Source of the DNA: CAYUZU01 sp964448675
Lineage (GTDB): Bacteria > Planctomycetota > Phycisphaerae > UBA1845 > Fen-1342
Direction: 5' to 3'
Assembly: GCA_964448675.1 (NCBI GenBank)
Contig: CAYUZU010000001.1
Coordinates: forward strand, 1-64,000
Length of the DNA: 64,000 nt
The notes under the pieces were generated by a model. It was given only the letters and a program-made list of their open reading frames with translations, was not told where the DNA came from and made no database searches. Positions 17,643 to 26,237 of the stretch are shown here, piece by piece (position 1 is the stretch's first letter; the number at the start of each line of letters is the position of its first letter). Both the position numbers and the translations under genes were made by a program.

Positions 17643-18425
17643 ATGAAGAAGACAATCACGGGACTTGGCATGCTTGCGCTGATCGCGTTGCCGCTGACGG
17701 CGAGCGCTCAGCCGATCACGATCGAGGTAACCAACGAACAGCCGGCGGGCGGTTTCTCGATCACGCCGGTGTGGCATGCGCTGCACGACGGGGCGTTCGA
17801 CATGTTCGACGTCGGTGCGGCCGCGAGTGCGGGCCTTGAGACGATCGCCGAGGTCGGGGATCCGTCGGTGCTGGACGCGGCGTTTGCCGGCTCGGGTGTG
17901 TCGGGCGTGCTCGCGTCGGCCTCGGGACCGCCGCCGTTTACGCCGGGGCAGTCGAACTCGACCACGCTGGACCCGGTGGACCCGACGCTGAACCGCTACT
18001 TCAGCTTCGCGTCGATGGTGATTCCGTCGAACGATCTGTTTATCGGCAATGACGATTCGACCGGCATCGAGGTGTTCGACGCGGGCGGCAACTTCCTTGG
18101 CCCGCTCACGCTCGAGGTCTACGGCTCGGACGTCTGGGACGCAGGCACCGAGGTCAACGACGTGACCGACGGGCCGGCGTTCGTGGTTGGCCAGGACGGC
18201 GGCATGGGCAGCGACGAGGGCGGCACGATTCACCTGTTCTTCAGTGACGCCGGCGCAGACGATTACATGACCTCGCTGGTGGGCATCGAGACGCCGGCGT
18301 ACACACTGACCGACCCGCTGACGCGGGCCGAACTGGTGGCGACGATCGTGATCACGCCGGAGCCGACGAGCTTCGCGGCGCTGGCGATGGCGGGGCTGGG
18401 CCTGACGCTGTTCCGCCGGCGCTAG
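17643..18425 (+). CDS. spondin-domain PEP-CTERM secreted protein
   Basis: A 260-aa exported protein from ATG 17643, with AAGGGAGAG just upstream. The signal peptide ends around ASAQ (residue 22). The mature part matches the bacterial spondin N-like domain: ITIEVTNEQPAGGFSITPVW, then GLETIAEVGDPSVLDAAF. The C-terminus has a PEP-CTERM sorting signal: PEP, a hydrophobic helix, then FRRR. Such signals are processed by exosortases in organisms that make exopolysaccharide; none is visible here. Exact role unknown. Confidence 0.82.
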   Translation: MKKTITGLGMLALIALPLTASAQPITIEVTNEQPAGGFSITPVWHALHDGAFDMFDVGAAASAGLETIAEVGDPSVLDAAFAGSGVSGVLASASGPPPFTPGQSNSTTLDPVDPTLNRYFSFASMVIPSNDLFIGNDDSTGIEVFDAGGNFLGPLTLEVYGSDVWDAGTEVNDVTDGPAFVVGQDGGMGSDEGGTIHLFFSDAGADDYMTSLVGIETPAYTLTDPLTRAELVATIVITPEPTSFAALAMAGLGLTLFRRR

Positions 18426-18468
18426 CGCAGCGTCATAGCGGCTGACGACTCGGCGGCGCTTACCGTGT

Positions 18469-18490
18469 GCCACGGCTCTGTGAGCCGTGC
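18469..18490. repeat. intergenic hairpin repeat, copy 2
   Basis: GCCACGGCTCTGTGAGCCGTG plus a final C. A perfect 8-bp stem (CACGGCTC/GAGCCGTG) encloses a TGT loop. Copy 1 at 12290 differs at one position, which weakens its stem. Confidence 0.55.
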
Positions 18491-18525
18491 AGGCTGAGCA
18501 AAGCGTCACAGCTGGCGCTGGATGG

Positions 18526-18559
18526 GCGGCTGGCGCGGGATTCGATTCTCGCGCCAGCC
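18526..18559 (+). terminator. putative terminator after spondin/PEP-CTERM gene
   Basis: Perfect 11-bp inverted repeat CGGCTGGCGCG (18526-18536) / CGCGCCAGCCG (18549-18559) with a 12-nt loop, followed by TTTCTCG. Lies about 100 nt past the stop codon. The T tract is short. Confidence 0.5.
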
Positions 18560-18736
18560 GTTTCTCGTGCTGCGAGCCCGTGGTGTCACTCACACGGCCG
18601 GTTGCGGGGCAGACTCATACGCTTCACTCTTGCTGGCGGCAACATTCGGGTTGTTCGTTAGAATACCTCCCGGCGGGCCCGGCGGTAAAGGCCACACGCG
18701 GGGGCCGGTCGCGGCCCGCACAGCAAGGAGGCCATT

Positions 18737-19687
18737 GTGTCTGAAACACCGCAGCCGGCACCGGACGACATGGTGCGCGCCGAACCGGAAGACGAGAAGC
18801 CGCGCGAGAAGCGCAAGCACGCGGCCGTGCACGAAGTCAACTTCATCACCTACCCCAAGCTGCTGTTCATCTGGCCCATCATCCTGCTGGGGCTGGTGTT
18901 CTGGCCGCTGGGCTACCCGGCGGCGCCGGCCGCGGTCGACGAAGCCCCGGCCGCCGTGGACATGCCGGTCGAGGGCCAAGCGCCCGACGCCACCGCCGGC
19001 CCGGCCGACCCGAACGCCGCCGCATCGCCTGAGAAAACCGAGGGCGCGGCCGCCGAAGCGGAGCAGGCCGCGGCCCGGCCGGACCGCCCGACGTCGCCGC
19101 GGCTGGAGGTGCTGGGCTGGCTGTACATCCTGATGGCGGTGTTGGTGTTCCTGACGCTGGGGGTGGATGTCGACCGCAACCAGGCGATTTTCTGGGTGGT
19201 GCTGTTCCTCGGGGTGTATGTGGGCGGCCTGTACCTCCAGGACGTCAAGGGCATTACGGTGTTGGGCAACATTTATCGCTGGTTCGACAACATCGATGTG
19301 CAGTACGACCGGAGCTTCGGCCTGGCGCTGAGCATTCTGCTGCTGGTGCCCTACTTGGTGATGCTCGGCTGGGCCCGCCTCAATGACCGCTGGCGCATCA
19401 CGCACAACGAATTCGAGCACTACTCGCTCGGCAAGATGGACGATTCGCTCGGCCGCGGGGCGAAGACCATCCGCACGAGCTTCCCGGACATGTTCGAGTT
19501 GCTGCTTGGGCTGGCCGGCACGCTGATCGTCTACAACGCGACCGGCAACCGCGAGCTGCGGCGCATCCCGCACGTGATGTTTCTGCCGCTGGTTCGCCGG
19601 CGATTGAACAGGATTCTGGAGACCACGTCCATCACCGCCGCCCAGTACGAGGACGAGGAAGAGGCGGACGACGACGACGCGCTCTGA
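18737..19687 (+). CDS. polytopic membrane protein of unknown function
   Basis: A 316-aa protein starting with GTG 18737 behind AAGGAGG. The charged cytoplasmic N-terminus (about 1-35) leads to a membrane segment (about 43-60). An Ala/Pro/Glu-rich linker (60-125), two further membrane segments (about 130-165) and another (about 193-215) follow. A soluble C-terminal domain (RWRITHNEFEHYSLGKMDDS, then about 90 residues) ends in an acidic tail EDEEEADDDDAL. Not recognised; the single-gene setting gives no hint. Confidence 0.65.
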   Translation: MSETPQPAPDDMVRAEPEDEKPREKRKHAAVHEVNFITYPKLLFIWPIILLGLVFWPLGYPAAPAAVDEAPAAVDMPVEGQAPDATAGPADPNAAASPEKTEGAAAEAEQAAARPDRPTSPRLEVLGWLYILMAVLVFLTLGVDVDRNQAIFWVVLFLGVYVGGLYLQDVKGITVLGNIYRWFDNIDVQYDRSFGLALSILLLVPYLVMLGWARLNDRWRITHNEFEHYSLGKMDDSLGRGAKTIRTSFPDMFELLLGLAGTLIVYNATGNRELRRIPHVMFLPLVRRRLNRILETTSITAAQYEDEEEADDDDAL

Positions 19688-19716
19688 TTCCGCGCCTGCG
19701 GGCCGCCGGGCGGCGT

Positions 19717-20313
19717 TCAGACGGCCGGGGCACGGGCCGGCTGGTCGCGGTATTTGCGCAGTGCGGGCTGCTGCTGCTCGAAGCGCCACGGCCGGCGCCG
19801 GCCGAGCGGATAGAGCAGCGTGACCTTCGCGACGTATTCCCACCCCGCCGGCTCGAAGCACGCCCGCATCGACACGTAGTGATTGTGCCACACGCTGCCG
19901 TACAGCGTCGCGTAGCCGCGCTGTGCCATCTGGCCGGTCGCGTAGCGCGCCAGCCCGCCGGCGATACCCCGACCGCGATATGCCGCCGCGGTGGTCAGCT
20001 GCGCCCACCACGCATCGTGCGGCGCGAGTGGCCAGAGATCGTGGTCCTGGTGCCGCGCCGGGGTCCAGTACCACGACAGGGCCGCGAGCGTCCCATCCAC
20101 CCACGCGCCATAGCCGAACGCCCCGTCGCCGGCGTAGCGCACGAGGCCGCGCAGCACGGGGTCTTCGGCGTTCTCCAGTTGCGCCGTGTCGGTGACGGGG
20201 CCGTAGCGGACGCCGGGCAGGGCCGCGTCGGCCGTGGCCCGGGCGGTGTCGTACGCGTAGATGCGGTACAGGCGGTAGTCGCCGAAGAGGACTCGGGCGA
20301 GGCGCTTGATCAT
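19717..20313 (-). CDS. GNAT-family N-acetyltransferase
   Basis: A 198-aa protein starting at ATG 20313, which overlaps the preceding gene's stop by 4 bp. The acetyl-CoA loop is YRGRGIAGGLARYA (motif A, R/QxxGxG/A type), followed by a helix and the C-terminal strand around SMRACFEPAGWEYVAKV. The substrate is unknown. Third gene of a coupled unit with a FemAB/BioF2-like acyltransferase and a polysaccharide-deacetylase-like protein, which suggests cell-surface glycan modification (inference). Confidence 0.78.
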   Translation of the reverse strand: MIKRLARVLFGDYRLYRIYAYDTARATADAALPGVRYGPVTDTAQLENAEDPVLRGLVRYAGDGAFGYGAWVDGTLAALSWYWTPARHQDHDLWPLAPHDAWWAQLTTAAAYRGRGIAGGLARYATGQMAQRGYATLYGSVWHNHYVSMRACFEPAGWEYVAKVTLLYPLGRRRPWRFEQQQPALRKYRDQPARAPAV

Positions 20314-21290
20314 GATTGTCCCCGCAGCAGTTTCCGCACGAGCCGCTTCAGGCCGAGTCGCTTCAGCAGGCGCCCGGCGCTGGTGCCGATGTCGTCGGCC
20401 CAGGCATGCAGCCGCACCAGGCGGCGCAGCCGCGGCACATCGCGCAGGTGGTAGATGTCGGCGCACTGGCGCTGGTGCGTGGCGAAGAATGCCTTGTGCG
20501 GGCCGGTGCCGTCGGTGAAGTCGAACGTGGTCGCGGCGTCGTCCGCAAAGAGCTGCTCCAGTGCGAGGTAGAGCAGCACGGTGCCGGGTGAGAACGCGGC
20601 GTGGGCCGGGTCGTGCCCCACGTACTGGTAGAGCGCGACGCCGTCGCGTAACGGGCAGTACAGGTACGCGATCGGCTGCTCCTGGAACAGCAGCAGGAAG
20701 CCGCGGACCTGCTCCTGCTCGGCCAGCGCCGTCATTTCCTGGATGAAGCCGATCGTGTCCGGGATGCCGGCGTCGAGCAGGCGTTCCTGGTAGGTGCGGG
20801 CCGAAACCACGCGCGCCTGCCCGTGAAACGCGCGCAGCTGCTCGGGCGTGCGAAAGACGCGCAGCTGAAGCGTGCCGTCGGCGGCGTCGTCGAGCTTGCG
20901 CACCTTGCGCCGGAGCGTCGAGCGCGTCTTGGACGAGAACCGCGCGACGTAATCGTCGAACGTGCCGGTCAGGTCGATGGTGCAGCGCTCGTATTGCTGC
21001 GGTACGTAGCGCAGCCAGCCGTCCTGTCGCGTGATCCGCGGCAGCGGGGCGGCGACCGGTTGCGAGCGAACCAGCGTACCGTCGACGTCATCGGGCAGGG
21101 CGTCCGGTGGTGGTGCCCAGGCGCCGTCATGCTCCGCCAGCGTGGCGAAGGGACGCACGTACTCGTACAGCCGCAGCGTGCGGCGCAGCAGGGTGATCTC
21201 GCCGACGCGGAAGCGCAGCGGCACCGGGCGCGTGATCCAGCCGGCGGCAGTCAGATCACGCGGCGGGCAAGCTGTTCCGAGCAGCGCCAT
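20310..21290 (-). CDS. FemAB/CelD-like (BioF2-type) acyltransferase
   Basis: A 326-aa protein starting at ATG 21290 (GGAGA 4 nt upstream), inside the end of the preceding gene (40-bp overlap). Residues about 115-290 match the double-GNAT fold of CelD/BcsL or FemAB-like proteins: RFSSKTRSTLRRKVRKL, then FLLLFQEQPIAYLYCPL and FDFTDGTGPHKAFFATHQ. Such proteins acylate polysaccharide or peptidoglycan precursors. The overlapping neighbours encode another GNAT enzyme and a deacetylase-like protein. Confidence 0.75.
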   Translation of the reverse strand: MALLGTACPPRDLTAAGWITRPVPLRFRVGEITLLRRTLRLYEYVRPFATLAEHDGAWAPPPDALPDDVDGTLVRSQPVAAPLPRITRQDGWLRYVPQQYERCTIDLTGTFDDYVARFSSKTRSTLRRKVRKLDDAADGTLQLRVFRTPEQLRAFHGQARVVSARTYQERLLDAGIPDTIGFIQEMTALAEQEQVRGFLLLFQEQPIAYLYCPLRDGVALYQYVGHDPAHAAFSPGTVLLYLALEQLFADDAATTFDFTDGTGPHKAFFATHQRQCADIYHLRDVPRLRRLVRLHAWADDIGTSAGRLLKRLGLKRLVRKLLRGQS

Positions 21291-22216
21291 GCGGTCTCCA
21301 GGACATTGGATGCGAGCGGGCGTTGGTCACCCTCGGCCGGCACGTCGTTCGGGTCGAGGTCGGCGAAGGTCGTGACGCGGAAATGCTCCGGGTTGGCCGC
21401 CAGGAAGCGGCAGAGGCCGTCAAAGCGGCGCACGGCGATCGGGTCGGCCTTGACCCGGCGGTGACGGTGATCGAACAGCACCAGCTCGAAGCTGTGCGAC
21501 ACGATGACCAGCGCGTGCCACTGGCGGGCGACGGCCTGCCACAGGAGCTTGCGGAGCTCGCGCAGCGAGCAGGCGGTGAGCTGCACGTGTCGCAGGTGGC
21601 CGGGGCGGTCGTGAAAGCACGCGACGGGGTATTCGCAGACGTCGCCGAGGCGCACCGGCTGGACCAGCGGATGGGTGTTGGCGAGGTGGCAGCGGCCGAA
21701 CGTGTCGGCGATGTCGCAGCTCGCGTCGAAAGGGATGCCCGCACGGGCCAGGGCGGCCAACGTGTCGGTATTGGCAGCGAAGCTGCCAGCCCGGTGGGCG
21801 CGCACGGGCGGCGCGCCGGCCTCGGTCAGCAGCGCGGCGCCGCGTTGCAGCAAGGCGTGCTGGCCGGCGACATCGAACTCGGACTGCCGCATCATCCGCG
21901 GCGTTTCGGGGTGCGGGCCGGCGCAGAGCCACTCGGGGTGGGGGTGGAGCTGCACGTCGTGGCCGCGGGCGACGATCGGGCCGACGATGTCGGCGAGATA
22001 GTGGCGGTCAAACGCGTGCGTGAAGAACGGCTCGACGAAGAACACGGCGCGCAGGCCGTGGCGTGCGAGCAGTTCCAGTTGGAAGAACAGGCCGAAGTCA
22101 CCGCGCGCGGTGTGCCCGACGATGTAACGCCGAAAGAGGTCGTCCGGGTCGTCTTCGCTCAGGTCGAACGAATGCGGCCACAGCTCGGTATCGACGGTGA
22201 GGAGAACATCGAGCAT
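21251..22216 (-). CDS. polysaccharide-deacetylase-like protein (NodB fold)
   Basis: A 321-aa cytoplasmic-looking protein (no signal peptide). NodB-type elements are visible: LTVDTE at residues 6-11 (in place of TFDD, retaining the first Asp), HDVQLHPHPEW (metal His pair) and APPVRAHRAGSF (motif 3, HRAG). The final His motif is less clear (VIVSHSFELV). It may be a de-N-acetylase of surface glycan or lipid-linked sugar. First gene of the three-gene unit with two acyltransferases. Activity is inferred from the fold only. Confidence 0.75.
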   Translation of the reverse strand: MLDVLLTVDTELWPHSFDLSEDDPDDLFRRYIVGHTARGDFGLFFQLELLARHGLRAVFFVEPFFTHAFDRHYLADIVGPIVARGHDVQLHPHPEWLCAGPHPETPRMMRQSEFDVAGQHALLQRGAALLTEAGAPPVRAHRAGSFAANTDTLAALARAGIPFDASCDIADTFGRCHLANTHPLVQPVRLGDVCEYPVACFHDRPGHLRHVQLTACSLRELRKLLWQAVARQWHALVIVSHSFELVLFDHRHRRVKADPIAVRRFDGLCRFLAANPEHFRVTTFADLDPNDVPAEGDQRPLASNVLETAWRCSEQLARRVI

Positions 22217-22249
22217 CGCAGGCGTCCGTTCCTGCTCGCTGCGTTTCGG

Positions 22250-23785
22250 TCAGGCCACCTGGTTGGCAGGCTGGGGCAGCTCTTCGCTGACCTTCTGCTG
22301 CTTGACGTTCTCGCCGTCCTCGCAGGTGAACAGCATCATCTCTTCCTTGATTCGCGCCTGGATGTGCACCGGGCGCCGCCAGATGGTGAACAGGTTCTTG
22401 AGGCACTCGGCGGTGTACTTGATGTCGAGGTCGACGCCGATGTGCTTGTGCCCGAGGTACAGCTCGCCGCGGTTGGCGTAGTTGCCGTCGACCACGTAGA
22501 TGTAGGGTTGGCCGTGATTGGTGAGCATGAAGAGCATGGTCTGCTTGATGACGTCGAAGTCGCGGTTGACCACCACCATGCGGCCGGTGGCGGGGTCATA
22601 GCGATAGTGGTACAGGTCGTGGCGGTCGACGAACTCCGGCGTGAGGAACTCGTCGATGAAGGTGACGTCGTTGTAGACGCGGCGCACCTCGAAGATCTTG
22701 TCGGTGCCCTGGTCGAGGCCGGTATTCCAGGCGCGGCGCTGCTCGATCGACTCGCACTCGTCGTATTCCTTGCCGAAGCGACCCCGGTTCCAGCGGTCCT
22801 CGATGTCGCGGAACAGCTCGACGCCCATCTTGTAGGGGTTCAGCCGCCCGGGCGAAGTCGCCAGCGTGCCGGAATGGTGGTCGGCGTAGGTGATGAGCTC
22901 GTCGTCGCGCAGGTGGAAGCGCGTCATCATGCGCGAGTGCCAGAACGTGGCCCAGCCCTCGTTCATGATCTTGGTCATGGCCTGGGGTGCGAAGTAATAG
23001 GCCTCGTCGCGAATGATGTCGAGGATGTCCGCCTGCCAGTCCTCCAGCGGGGCGTGCCGCAGCAGGAACAGCAGCACATCGCGCTGTGGATTGGCCGGGA
23101 AGGCACGCTTGCGCGCTTCCTCCTGGGCCCGGTCGCGTTGTCGCTCGGCCTCCAGCGCCTCGGGCGGGTTGATGTACCGCTCCATGTAGGGCTTGGCCGG
23201 AAAGCGCGAGGTGCGGTCCTCGGGGCGCTCCCGCGGCGTCGCGGGGGCGGGCTTGCGCGGCGTGGCCTGACGCTTCATGAACGGCAGGTAGGGGTCGATC
23301 AGGTTCTCGAGTGAGAGGCAGACGTCGATGAACCGTTCCACCGTCTCGTGGCCCTCGCGATCCACGTGGCGGTAGATCCGCGTGGCGTGGTTCGCCATGC
23401 CGTCCATCATCTTGCGGTTGGTCTTGCTGAACCAGACGTTGTTCTTGAAGAAGTCGCAGTGTCCGTACACGTGCGCCATTACGGTCTTTTGATCAACGAA
23501 CTCGTTGTCGGACAGCAGGTAGGCATAGCAGGGGTCGTTATTGATCACCATCTCGTAGATCTTCCCCAGCCCGTAGGTGTGCTGCTTGCGGAGCTTCTCG
23601 TACTGCATGCCGAAGCGCCAATGCGGGTAGCGCTGCGGGAAGCCGCCATAGGCTGCCACCTGGTTGATCTGGTCGAAATCCAGCATCTCGAAGATGGTGT
23701 CGAAGAAATCGAGGCCTTGTTCGCGCGCAACGGCCTCGATTTCGCGTCGTTCGCGTTCCAGGGCTGCCGGGAACTTCTTCAGCAC
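22250..23785 (-). CDS. spoVR: SpoVR family protein
   Basis: A 511-aa protein starting with GTG 23785; GGAGG lies 7 nt upstream, and an ATG 5 nt further upstream is out of frame. It has the full SpoVR/YcgB architecture, with family hallmarks QINQVAAYGGFPQRYPHW, LGKIYEMVINNDPCYAYL and MNEGWATFWHSRMM. A charged Pro/Arg insert lies at about 175-215. SpoVR is needed for spore cortex formation in Bacillus, but it is widespread in non-sporulating bacteria, usually next to the PrkA/YeaG kinase and YeaH. Neither partner is visible here. Confidence 0.93.
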   Translation of the reverse strand: MLKKFPAALERERREIEAVAREQGLDFFDTIFEMLDFDQINQVAAYGGFPQRYPHWRFGMQYEKLRKQHTYGLGKIYEMVINNDPCYAYLLSDNEFVDQKTVMAHVYGHCDFFKNNVWFSKTNRKMMDGMANHATRIYRHVDREGHETVERFIDVCLSLENLIDPYLPFMKRQATPRKPAPATPRERPEDRTSRFPAKPYMERYINPPEALEAERQRDRAQEEARKRAFPANPQRDVLLFLLRHAPLEDWQADILDIIRDEAYYFAPQAMTKIMNEGWATFWHSRMMTRFHLRDDELITYADHHSGTLATSPGRLNPYKMGVELFRDIEDRWNRGRFGKEYDECESIEQRRAWNTGLDQGTDKIFEVRRVYNDVTFIDEFLTPEFVDRHDLYHYRYDPATGRMVVVNRDFDVIKQTMLFMLTNHGQPYIYVVDGNYANRGELYLGHKHIGVDLDIKYTAECLKNLFTIWRRPVHIQARIKEEMMLFTCEDGENVKQQKVSEELPQPANQVA

Positions 23786-23973
23786 AGCATTGCCTCCAAT
23801 CCATCTGCATCCGTTGTTATTTTATCGTCCAGTTGCGGCAATGCCTTGTGATCGCAAACATTGCGCGGCGAGGGAAACGTTCGTCCGCAACCGATTTACG
23901 AGCTTGGCGCCACGCGGTAGATTGCGAGCCGGCGCGTACCAGGGTCTTCTTCTAACGCCGTCGGGAGCAGCGC

Positions 23974-24519
23974 ATGAGCAACGAGCCGCCCGTGGAATCC
24001 CCTGAATCGCAGGAATCGCCGCCACGGCAGCGCAAGGGGCCGCCGGCCTGGGGTGTGGTGCTGTTCCTGGTGCTGCTGGGTGGCATGCTGATGATCAACC
24101 AGTGGGCCACCACCAGCGGCCCCCCCATTCAGTGGGTCGAAAACGACCTCGAACGGGCCCTGGAGCAGCTTGACGAGAACAAGCGGCGCGTCTTCCTCTA
24201 CCTGTACGAGCCGAACGATCCCGCGCACCAGCGCAACGAGCGGCAGGTCTTCACGCAGCGCTGGGCACGTGAGCCGCTCACCAGCGTCGTGTGCTGTCGC
24301 TATGCGCTGAAGCCCGGCGAGTTGCGGTCGGCCGAGCTGCGCCAGGAGTATACCTACCGCGATCAGCCTTTGTTCCTGTTGCTCAACGCGTCCGGGCAGC
24401 CGGTCAGCCGCACGCAGGGCGAGGTCACCGAGTTGGAGTTCCTCACGTACATCGGCCGGCCGGCGCAGCGCAGCTACAAGGAAGCGCCGGAGGCAACGCC
24501 GGAGAAGGACAACGGATGA
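23974..24519 (+). CDS. membrane-anchored thioredoxin-fold-like protein
   Basis: A 181-aa protein with one N-terminal membrane helix (about 26-45) and a soluble region with a thioredoxin-like order of elements: NKRRVFLYLYEPND, then CRYALKPGEL, then QPLFLLLNASGQPVSR. No CxxC redox motif is present, so thiol oxidoreductase activity is unlikely. Overlaps the downstream DUF2723-like gene by 4 bp (ATGA), so the two are probably expressed together. Confidence 0.6.
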   Translation: MSNEPPVESPESQESPPRQRKGPPAWGVVLFLVLLGGMLMINQWATTSGPPIQWVENDLERALEQLDENKRRVFLYLYEPNDPAHQRNERQVFTQRWAREPLTSVVCCRYALKPGELRSAELRQEYTYRDQPLFLLLNASGQPVSRTQGEVTELEFLTYIGRPAQRSYKEAPEATPEKDNG

Positions 24520-26099
24520 GGGCGGCGGGTCCGGCGGGCGGGAGTCGTGAGCGGTTGCGGCCGGTCGCGTCTGGCCCGATTTCCGCCCGGCAGCTCGGCT
24601 GGCTGGTCGGCCTGGCGGCGCTGGTGCTCTACGCCGCCACCTGTGCGCGCGGGGTGGAGTGGCAGGATGCGGGGATTCACCAGTATCGCATTCTGAGCGG
24701 GCAGCTCGGCCACCCCCTCGGCCTCGCGCTTACCCATCCCCTGCATTGGTGGCTGGGGCGCGGACTTTGCGCGTTTCCCGCCGGCGACCCGCTGTTCAAG
24801 CTCAACCTGCTGTCGAGCCTGGGCGGGGCGGTGGCCGTCGGGGTGCTGGCTACGGTCGTGCGACGATTGACCCGCAGCACGCCGGCGGCCGTCTTCGCCG
24901 CCGTCACAGTGGCGCTGTCGCACAGTTTCTGGCAGATGTCGGCCCTGACCGAGACGTACACGCTGGCGGCGGCACTGATGGCGATCGAATGGCTGCTGCT
25001 GCTGCGGTACGCGCAGACGCAGCGCCCCGGCTGGCTGCTGGCGGTCTTTGCCATTAACGGGCTGCACGTCGCGGACCACCTGCTCGGCCTGCTCACGCTG
25101 GCGACCTATGGCGTGCTGCTGCTGATACAGATGGCGCGCCGGCGTGTCGCGCCGGGCTGGCTGCTGCTGGCGGGGGTCGTGTGGGCCGTGGCGGCGTCGC
25201 CATACCTGGGGCTGGTGGGGCAGCAGTTGGCGGAGACGGGCGACGTCGCGGGGACGCTGCGCTCGGCGTTGTTCGGTGGTGGCGGAGCGCTGCCGGGCTT
25301 CTCGGATGACGTGCTCAATACGACGCTCTCGTGGCGGCAGGTGAAGCTGGCCGGGATGTCATACGCTTACTGCTTCCCGTCGCTGGCGGCGTTGCTGGCG
25401 TTGTGGGGGATTCTGCGGCCGGCGCACGGCCCCCGCGCACTGTTCCGCTGGGTGCTGCTTGCGCAGACGATCATCATCTGCCTGTTCGTGGGCCGCTACA
25501 CCATCGCCGACCTGTATACGTACTTCGTGCCCGTGTGCGTGCTGACGGGGTTGTGGGTGGGGGTCGGCGTGGCGGGCCTGCTGCGGCGGTTGCGCACGGT
25601 CCGAGCGCGGCGCTGGGCCGTCGGCCTGCTGGCGGTCAATGCGGCGTTGCCGGTGGCGGTATACCTCGTGTTTCCGACGCTGGCAGCACAGCGCGGCTGG
25701 CTGCGCGACAGCATGCGCGACATCCCGCTGCGTGACGAATACTCGAGTTTCCTGCGCCCCTGGCGATTTCATGATGACGCGCCGCAGCGTTTTGCCCGCA
25801 CCGCACTAGGCAACATTCGCGTCGGCGGCTGGATTGTGGCGGATTCGACGGTGGCCCCGACGGTGGCGGCGGAGCGGCTGGCACATCCCATCGGCCCGGA
25901 AGCGGTGCGGGTGTACTGGTGGCGCTTCGGGCTGGTCCCGGTTGGGCAGCCGATGCTCGGCGATGACGAGCTGCGGGCGTTTGTTCGCGACGGCGGCGAG
26001 GTGCTGACGATCCCGTCAGCCGAGATCGACAGTCTGCTCGGGGACGACCTGGTGCTGGTGCCGACGGAGCCGTTCTGGCGGGTAACAGGCGACAAGTAG
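24516..26099 (+). CDS. DUF2723-like polytopic membrane protein
   Basis: A 527-aa protein starting at ATG 24516 inside the previous gene's stop (ATGA). About ten to twelve hydrophobic segments occupy residues 25-400, with a soluble C-terminus. The first loop reads VEWQDAGIHQYRILSGQLGHPLG, resembling the Asp-containing loop of DUF2723 proteins, which are related to protein O-mannosyltransferase-type GT-C enzymes. A lipid-linked-sugar glycosyltransferase role is inference. An extension upstream of 24516 is open but lies inside the preceding gene. Confidence 0.72.
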   Translation: MRAAGPAGGSRERLRPVASGPISARQLGWLVGLAALVLYAATCARGVEWQDAGIHQYRILSGQLGHPLGLALTHPLHWWLGRGLCAFPAGDPLFKLNLLSSLGGAVAVGVLATVVRRLTRSTPAAVFAAVTVALSHSFWQMSALTETYTLAAALMAIEWLLLLRYAQTQRPGWLLAVFAINGLHVADHLLGLLTLATYGVLLLIQMARRRVAPGWLLLAGVVWAVAASPYLGLVGQQLAETGDVAGTLRSALFGGGGALPGFSDDVLNTTLSWRQVKLAGMSYAYCFPSLAALLALWGILRPAHGPRALFRWVLLAQTIIICLFVGRYTIADLYTYFVPVCVLTGLWVGVGVAGLLRRLRTVRARRWAVGLLAVNAALPVAVYLVFPTLAAQRGWLRDSMRDIPLRDEYSSFLRPWRFHDDAPQRFARTALGNIRVGGWIVADSTVAPTVAAERLAHPIGPEAVRVYWWRFGLVPVGQPMLGDDELRAFVRDGGEVLTIPSAEIDSLLGDDLVLVPTEPFWRVTGDK

Positions 26100-26237
26100 C
26101 GACGAAGCGACGAAGGGTATACGGCGATATTGCCGCCGCGCTACATTGATACGCGGCTACCATACCGTGGTCAGGTGCAGTATCGCAGGAAGGCGCGCCG
26201 CGCCGCATGATGGGCTGGCGACACAGGGTGACTCAGT

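Larger units (their letters stand above)
18426..18736. other. 311-bp intergenic region
   Basis: Contains the second copy of the 22-nt hairpin repeat (18469-18490) and a strong 11-bp stem (18526-18559), both listed separately. The remaining sequence before the next gene shows no gene and no convincing -35/-10 pair. AAGGAGG lies just upstream of GTG 18737. Confidence 0.6.

Noticed and set aside
19717..22216. The two acyltransferase-like genes plus deacetylase-like gene as an antibiotic-resistance or toxin cassette
   Set aside because: No resistance-specific motif, no mobility genes, base composition like neighbours; the fold set fits glycan modification better.
21323..23314. A 663-codon plus-strand frame opposite the deacetylase-like gene and spoVR
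   Set aside because: Spans two real genes on the other strand; composition typical of an antisense frame.
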